Shown here piece by piece: positions 52,001 through 61,000 of a stretch of DNA of 64,000 nucleotides; position 1 is the first letter of the stretch, and each line of letters starts with the position of its first letter. The notes under the pieces are model-generated. The model was not told the origin of the DNA. It made no database searches and saw only the letters and a list, made by a program, of their open reading frames with translations. The stretch covers positions 88,121,038 to 88,185,037 of the forward strand of contig OV277856.1 in NCBI GenBank assembly GCA_922989275.2. The letters run 5' to 3'. A program made the position numbers and the translations under genes. This DNA is from Gari tellinella (lineage: Eukaryota; Mollusca; Bivalvia; Cardiida; Psammobiidae).

Positions 52001-55000
52001 ACAACGGCCAATGGGAGACAAATATAGTGTGTGTTGTTCGGAGGGATTCTTATAAGTGGGTAGATTGATCTCTTATACATGTAGTACATTTGCAAACAGT
52101 TTGAACCCAGATCAGATGCTGCGTTTTGCAGCGTCTGATCTGGATTCAAACTGTGTGTCACCTGTCTTTATGTTTTCTCTGCCAAAATGTCCAATACTTA
52201 ACTTTGAGAAAAAACAGCAAACAACAGTTTTAAGCAGACAATGAAAGCATTGGACATAACTGTCTGTCTTGCTTGGGGAACACGGGTAAGTATTGTTGTA
52301 AGGAGGGAATCATTGTTTGGAGGGCTGTTGTAGGTAGGGATTACTGTACATAGTAATAACACAGATACAGTCCAACTTTAACATCACAAAGTCGCTTATG
52401 TCCAACATAAATTTATTTTAAAGTTAAAATGTGGCTTAGGCACAATGACATTTAAATTTCAAAATATATTGTACAGATATAGGTATGTATGAGGTAAGTG
52501 GTTGGAAATAATGAAATTTAACTGTAGGATACAACATACCAATAAGTTTGACTTGAGCAGGTTTGAGATATAGAGGTTTAACTGTACATGTATATGTAAA
52601 TATGGACTGCTCAAAAACAGCCTATGCTTTACTTTTAAACATGTCTTTTTATTCATCTGCAACAATATACTTTCCAAATGATAAAGTGATTAGATTCTGA
52701 TCAGATGTAGAGTAATTTACCATAAAATCTGGATGCAAACAGTTAGCAAAGATCTGGAAAAGTCAAAATGTTTAAGACAGGTAACTGCCTAATGCTGAGC
52801 ATTTAATTGTCCTGCTTTAAGCTGTAAACTGCCTACACTCATGGAGCCCTAGTGACCAGTATACTCATCCTTTATAAGCAATGTGCCTATGAAGAGTACA
52901 GTTGTCCTAAGCAGACAGGGAAGAAATTTAAAAAAAAAAAAAAGAACCCTAAATAGTCAAATATGGACTAGATTTAATTGAAAACAGGTATTGTCCATTT
53001 GAAGTTTCAGGGGTGAATGAGTTAAACAGTAATGAGTTTGATTGTATACTTGAAACATTAACCCATTACCCTGTAGATACACCTTAACCCATTACCTCAT
53101 ATTATGTTCCTGGTTTGAAGACAAGTGATCACTGAAAGCAGGTTGAAAGTAAAGAAGAATGTGCCTTAAGGCGCAATTTGCTTTTCTTTCAGCCTGCTTT
53201 AGCTACCATCTGATAGGATATAGAAAATATTTCTTATGGCGCATATTCATCACTGAATAAATTGATTGAACTATTTTCTTCAGTGGAGGCATCATAACGT
53301 TTATTCACGGAGTAATTGGTCAAGGTGCATAATCTGTTTTACTTTGAACATAGAAACAGGCTATGGCCAGTAAAAGATTAAAGTGATTCTGAGAAGCCAA
53401 CTTGAGCAGAATGATCTATGTTCCAGATGACGAGAGAATTTCACAAGCTAAAAGTATTATGTCAGCACCAAAGCCTATGATTTGACCTCTCCTTAGAATT
53501 GTCTTTTTGAAAAAAAATGTGTGAAAGTTTCAATATACCCAGTACTTCCTGGTGGAATGTTCTCATGGAACAAATTTTCTTTTCATGTTTTAGGTGGCTC
53601 CTGGTGCCATGGACCAAACAGCCAAGCAATTTCAGCATATGGGTATCCATGGTAACCAGGGTATGCCACGCCCCACAGTATGGGCAAGTCAGAACTTCTC
53701 GGGTGAGAAAGATGCTGAAATAATCAGGAAGGCTATGAAGGGAGCAGGTATGTACATGTATACCTAAACTAGCTGTATGATGTTATAACAACACAATTTG
53801 CTTTATAATGTCGAATGGAGTCATCCTATGTAAAGCAGGCTGAAAGTAAAGCAGACTGTGCCAGCTTTAAGTGGTCACCTGGTGTCTTAAAAACTAGATA
53901 CAGGCTATGGAGTAAATGTGACGTTTGTTCAGCATTCAAAGGGAATCTATCTTAACCCTTCTCCTGTTGAATAGTCATGTATTAAACTCTGCCCATTATC
54001 TTAATTATCACATTGACTAATAAGGTATGGAAAGTTATCCCCAAGAAAGATTGCTGACTAATGTCAGACTGATCTTATAAGGAAAAGCTCTTAGGTTTAG
54101 AAATCTGCATTTAGGTTTTTGGAAAATGCTTATAACTCCCAATTCCCTCGAGATATTGCTTTCATATCAGGTATACATTGTATATGAACAAGACCTTACC
54201 ATGCACATACCGTAAATAATTTTACCCCGGTGACCTTTACCTTGAACTTAGGGCCAGCGTTTAGGTTTAGAAATCTGCGTTTAGGTTTCTCAAAATGCCT
54301 ATAACTCCTATGTCAATTGAGATATTCCTTTCATATTCAGTGTGCTTATGTATATGGACAAGACCTTTCCTTGCATGCAAAAGGTTTGACCCCAGTGACC
54401 TTGACCTTAAACTTAGGACCCACGTTTCGGTTTCGAAATCTGCTTCGAAGTTTCTCAAAATGTCTATAACTCCAATGTCCATTGAGATATTCATTTCATA
54501 TTTGGTATGCATATGTATATGGACAAGACCTTTCCTTGCATGCAAAAAAACATTTGACCCAAGTGACGTTGAGCTTGAACTTAGGGCCCATGTTTAGGTT
54601 TGGAAATCTGCGTTTAGGTTTCTCAAAATGCCTGTGACCTTGACCTCCGAGTCTGCTTTTAAATTTCTAAATGTCCCGATGGCGAGCTTTGTTGTCGTTC
54701 TGACAACTCTTATTAACACAGGACTGATTTTTAACCTTTTTATTTACCTGTATTTTCAGGTACTGATGAACAAGCTATTATAGGAGTTATTAGCCAGAGG
54801 TCTAACCAGCAGAGAGTTCAGATAGATAAGATGTTCAAGACTATGTATGGCAAGGTATTGAAAGTGACATGATTCAGACATGTATATTACTGACTATCAA
54901 GCAATATTGATAATCCAACAAAAGCACATGTGCTGAAACAAACTGTTATTAAACTGCAAATGATTTTGTGCAAAATTAAGAGACATGGTTTGTTTGGGGG

Positions 55001-58000
55001 AAAGAATAAAATGTTAATTGTTTTCACCAAATAAGCACCATAGGATGCCTTAACTCTTTCCTCCTCATAAGCGCTGTGTTCCTATAATATTCTGTATTGA
55101 TGACTCAACTAAGATGAGGATTCACTGGTTGTTTAAAATCCAGGTGGTAGCTTAAAGCAAGATTCTAAAGGAGCTTTCTGCCTTACTTTCAGCTTGCTTT
55201 AAGCAGACACCTGTCTGAAACAAAAAATTACTATACACATTGTATATGCAATAGGTGATTTGAACTACTGGTAATGGCTTTAGAGGGTTCAACTCATTAA
55301 TCTATCGATACACATCTAAGCCTATATTTTATTCCTCCTCTGAAGAAAGTAGTTCAACTTTATACAGTCATGAGTATGCACAATAAGAAATACTTTATTT
55401 GTGATTTGTGTAGCTGCTGTTTTGCCAATTTGTTTAATTTTATGTTATTTTCAGGACCTCATAAAGGACCTGGAATCAGAGTTGAGTGGTGACTTCCGGG
55501 AGACAATCATGGCCATGTTCAAACCAACCACATTTTATGATGCCTGGTCTCTTCATGAAGCTATCAGTGTAAGAATACTTTGTCATTTGTAACATGTGCA
55601 AAAACTTTGTACAAACAATAATGTGAGTTACTAAGTACATGTATAGAGAACCTTACATGTGTGCTCATTAATTATCATTTTTCAATTTACTAAAATAATA
55701 TGATGTGAGCCTTGGTGAGGGTCATATTTATTTTAGTCAAAGAGTTTATTAAAAATGATAAGTAATGAGCACGAATGTCAGATTCTATTTATCACATAAA
55801 CATTTTAAAGATCTATGAGGCCATAGTTTGACTGTAGTCCCTCACCCATATATTTTCTGCCAAAACATGACATTGTTTATGATAACGTCATCACATTTGA
55901 TGTCATTTGGTGTTCCCCTTTATGCAGTGTTTGTGGACAAACAGTTTGGGCCAGAGCTGAAAAATCAATATTTCACTTCTGAAATATTGAAAACATTTAA
56001 TGGCTTTATTACACTGCTAGAGACGGTTTTAAGTGATAAGATAATTTAAAAACACATGACCTTTTCGTAAATATACTGAACGAAAAGAAATTATGTCATA
56101 CCGTTAAATTAGGGATGCAAACACCTCAGGGTGGTATATTTTATCACTCATATTGCATAATGAATTAAACAACAAAACGTCACGAAACAGAAAGAGATAG
56201 ATCGACTATGCTTTAAACATTTGTATAAGGGGAGGTAAATACCCTGTCATAAACAAGATATCAGTCAAGTTTTTCTCTTGAAAATGAGCAATAATGTTGA
56301 AAAAGTAGCCATTAACAAAAAAAAGAAATTTGGAGTTTCACTCCTTAGCAGTTTGGGTTGTGTACAAAGGTGATTTTTTTCAAATTATCTCCCTTTGCAT
56401 TGAAAAAAATGTAAAATTTGAAAATTATCACTCGAAAACAAAATGGTTGCAATTGATGTCTCTCAATGCAACACTTTAACAGTGTGTCTTACTTCATTTT
56501 CTGCTGTTCAATATATCTTTGATATTGTTTTCCAGATCGACACAAATCGGGGAAGTTGCTTAGGGAAAATCCCATGTTCAACAACTAATTTTTAGCTTTT
56601 ATGATCGCTGGATGTCCGTTGTCTGTCTGTCTGTTCACAATTGGTTCGTTAACACTAGCGCCTACAAATTTCATCCGACCTAGGTCACTAGGTCAAATCA
56701 TAGAAAAATCTTGTTAACACTCTAGAGGCTACAAATCTTATTGGATCTTAATGAAACTTAATCAAAATGTTTGCCTCATTGATATTTAGGTCAAGTTCGA
56801 ATATAGGTCATGCTCGGTAAAAAACTAGGTCAATAGGTCAAATCATAGAAAAACCTTGTTAACACTCTAGAGGCTTCAGATCTCATTGGATTTTAATGAA
56901 ACTTAGTCAGAATGTTTACCTAAGTGATATCTAGGTCAAGTTCGAAAATGGGTCATGTCCGGTCAAAAACTAGGTCACTAGATCAAATCATAGGAAAACC
57001 TTGTTTACACTCTAGAGGCTACAAATCTCACCTTATCTTCATGAAACTTGGTCAAAATGTTTGCCTCATTCATATCTAGGCCAAGTTCGAATATGGGTCA
57101 TGTCCGGTCAAAAACTAGGTCACTAGGTCAAATCATAGAAAAACCTTGTTAACACTCTAGAGGCTTCAAATCTCATTGGATTTTAATGAAACTTGGTCAG
57201 AATGTTTGCCTAATTGATATCTAGGTCAAGTTCGAATATGGATCATGTAGGATCAAAATTTAGGTCACTAGGTCAAATCAAAGAAAAACATTGTTAACCA
57301 TCTAGAGGCTACAAATCTCATTAGATCTGAATGTTTGCCTACATCAAATCTAGGTCAAAATCAAATTTGAATTGTGTCTGGTCAGAAACTAGGTCATATT
57401 ATAGAAAAATCTTGTTAACACTCTAAAGGTTGATTGTGGGTCATGTCCAGTTGTAATCTAGGTCACTATAGGTCATGTTTTACATGGTGTACCAGGTGAG
57501 CGATATAGGGCCATGGTGGCCCTTGTTTTTAGCTCACCTGAGCTAGCTCAGGGTGAGCTTTTGCAATCCTTGAATGTCCGGCGTCCATCGTGCGTCGTCC
57601 GGCGTCCGGCGTCAACAATTTAAGTGTTTACACTCTAGAGGCCACAATATTTATCCAATCTTTCTCAAACTTGCTCAGATGGTATATTGTTATAAGAGTT
57701 CGGATGAGTTCGATTATGGCTGAAATCGGACAAATAGGTCATGAGTTATCTACCTTTGAACTGCTGAAAATGCCATATTTAACAGTGTTTACACTCTAGA
57801 GACCACAGTTTTTATCCAATCTTTCTTAAACTTGCCCAGATTGTATATGACTATAAGAGTTCGAATGAGTTTGATTTTGGTTGAAATCGGACAAATAGAT
57901 CAAGAGTAATCTACCTTTGAATTGCTGAAAATGCCATATTTAACGGTGTTTACACTCTAGAGGCCACACTTTTTATCCAATCTATCTAAAACCTGCTCAG

Positions 58001-61000
58001 ATTGTAAATGACTATAAGAGTTCAGATGAGTTTGATTATGGTTGCAATCAGACATATAGGTCGAGAGTTATCTACCTTTAAATTGCTGAAAATGCCATAT
58101 TTAACGATGTTTACACTCTAGAGGTCACAAATTTTATCCAATCTTTCTCAAACTTACTCAGATTGTATATTACCATAAGACTTTGGATGAGTTTAATTAT
58201 GGTTGTAATCGGATCAATAGGTCAAAAGTTATCTACCTTTGAATTGCTGAAAATGATATATTTAACAGTGTTTACGCTCTAGAGGCCACACTATTTATCC
58301 AAGCTCTCTCAAACTTGCTCAAATTGTATATGACCATAAGAGTTCGTAAAAGGGTGATTATGGTTGGATTCGAACAAATAGATCAAGAGATATCTACCTT
58401 TGAATTGCTGAAAATGCCATATTTTACAGCATTTACACTCTTGCAACTACAGTTTTCAATGGATTTTGATTATACTACAAAGGATGTAGCTATACGTTCT
58501 GGAAGGAGTGCAATTATTGTTGAAATGTAATCATTGTTGCAATAGTTACCTGCCCTTGATATACTTTGAAATGCTAGAAAAAGGCTTCATTTCAGTATTT
58601 TTTAGGCTCTAGTTATCTGCCTTTGATGTACTGTACTATACTACAGTAGGTGGACACACTTGAATGGATTTAGAATAAAACATGTGAAATTCAAAGGTAA
58701 AGCTATCAGGCTTCATTACAAATGGTGAGCGGTTGTTGTTCAGTATAGTTTTGTATTTACACTGAACATATATCATCAAACATGAATGTTTTCTATATGT
58801 CTGTCTTACAGGGTCACCATTCCAGTAGAATTATCATACCAGTATGATTATGCTTGTAACACTTGACTGTGTTTCTTGTAACACCTCTTGCTTGTTCATT
58901 TTGAAGACAATTAACTAGCTGATATCATTGTAATATTTTCCAGGGTGCTGGAACAAAAGAGTCTGTACTGGTGGAGATTCTTTGTACCAGGACTAATGCT
59001 GAAATTAGAGAGATCAACAGCAGCTATAAAGAGCGTAAGTATCATATAACCCATTACTCCATAAATATGCCTTTTTAACTCAACTGAGCATAGTTCAGGG
59101 TGAGTTTTTGTAATACATGGTGAGCTTTTAGGATCGCTGGATGTCCGTGGTACGTCCTCTGTCAGTCTGTCCGTTCACAATTGGTTCGTTAACACTCTAG
59201 CGTCTACAAATTTCATTTGATCTTAATGAAACTTGATGACAATGTTTGTCTTGAAGAAATCTAGGTCAAGATCGAATGTGGGTCATGTCGGGTCAAAAAC
59301 TAGGTCACTAGGTCAAATCATAGAAAAACCTTGTTAACACTTTAGAGGCTACAAATCTTATTGTATCTTAATGAAACTTGGTCAAAACGTTTGCCTCATT
59401 GATATCTAGGTCAAGTTTGTATATAGGTCATATCCGGTCAAAAACTGGGTCACTAGGTCAAATCATAGAAAAACCTTGTTAACACTCTAGAGGCTACAAA
59501 TCTCATTGGATTTTAATGCACCATGGTCAGAATGTTTACCTAATTGATATCTAGGTCAAGTTCGAATATGGGTGATGATTGGGTCAAAAACTAGGTCACT
59601 AGGTCAAATCATAGGAATACCTTGTTAACACTCTATAGGCTACACATCTCTTCTTATCTTCATGAAACTTGGTCAAAATGTTTGCCTCATTGATATCTAG
59701 GTCAAGTTGGAATATGGTTCATGTCTGGTCAAAAACTAGGTCACTTGGTCAAATCATAGAAAACCTTGTTAACACTCTAGAGGCTTCAAATCTCATTGGA
59801 TTTTAATGCAACTTAGTCAGAACGTTTGCCTAAATTATATCTAGATCAAGTACAAATATAGATCATGTTGGGTCAAAAACTAGGTCACTAGGTCAAATCA
59901 AAGAAAAACATTGTTAACCCTCTAGAGGCTACAAATCTCATTAGATCTGAATGAAATATTGCCAGAATGTTTGCCTACATCAAATCTAGGTCAAAATCAA
60001 ATGTGGATTGTGTCTGGTCAAAAACTAGGTCAAATCATAGAAAAATCTCGTTAACACTCTAAAGGTTGATTGTGTCCAGTCGTAATCTAGGTAACTATCG
60101 GTCATGTTTTACATGGTGTACCAGGTGAGCGATTTAGGGCCATGGTGGCCCTTGTTGTAATACATGTACTTGAATGTCCGGCATCTGTCAAGCGTCGGCA
60201 ACAGTTTTAGTGTTTACACTCCAGAGGTAACAATTTTTATCCAATCTTTCTCAGACTTGCTCAGATATAACTTTATTATGCACTTCATTAATGTCATCTT
60301 CAGAAGATTTAGTGTTGACTCTTTCTTTTCTTATATTGCAAATTTAAATGAACAATTAAAGTGACAACCAAATAAAATCCTGGTAAGTTACTCAAATACG
60401 TAGTAAAATAATTGAGCTCAGTTGTGATTGTGATATAAGTTTAAAACATGTCGAGAGCAATTCAATGAGGAAGGAAACATGGAAATAAGTTGGAAACTTG
60501 GAGAAAACTCTCAAATTAAACTTCCTGTTTTAATGGTGATCCTGCTTAACACTTTTCCCCATAGCTATATGTCAGTATTGAGGACATATTGTAGCCTAAA
60601 GCAGACTGAAAGTAAAGCAGAATGCTCCTTAACCCTTTACCTCATAGCCTGTCTCTAGTGTTTAAGACATGTGACCACTTAAAGCAGGTTGAAAGTAAAG
60701 CAGAATGTGCATTAAGGCACATTCTGCTTTACTTTCAACCTGCTTTAAGCTAAAATCTGCTAGGTTTTATAAAATATTTGTAATGGTTATTGTTCATGAG
60801 GGTAAAACTGGAACTATTTTCTTCAGGGGAGGAATAAATTTAATATGCTAAAAGTCGCTTCTATGGGGGAAAGGGTTAAGGAGCATTCAGCTTTAGTTTC
60901 AGTCTGCTTTTGTACCATTGGCTAGAATATAAGAAATATTTCTTATAGTGCATTATCATGAATGTATAAAGTATAAATGTTTTCTTTAGTGGAGGATTAA

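Larger units (their letters stand above)
55569..58943. repeat. Annexin intron 8: family F and two Helentron-like arrays
   Basis: A family F repeat lies at about 55650-56060 (compare 17985-18480). A Helentron-like array with ~143-bp units ('ttaacactctagaggctaca', 'ctaggtcactaggtcaaatc') runs from about 56592 to 57525. A second with ~160-bp units runs from 57526 to about 58735 and starts directly after the first one's 3' end. No exon is supported. Confidence 0.7.

Noticed and set aside
54267..54597. Pair of ~95-codon open frames on both strands
   Set aside because: They lie in the inverted copy of the 37207-38140 tandem-repeat element and mirror its units.
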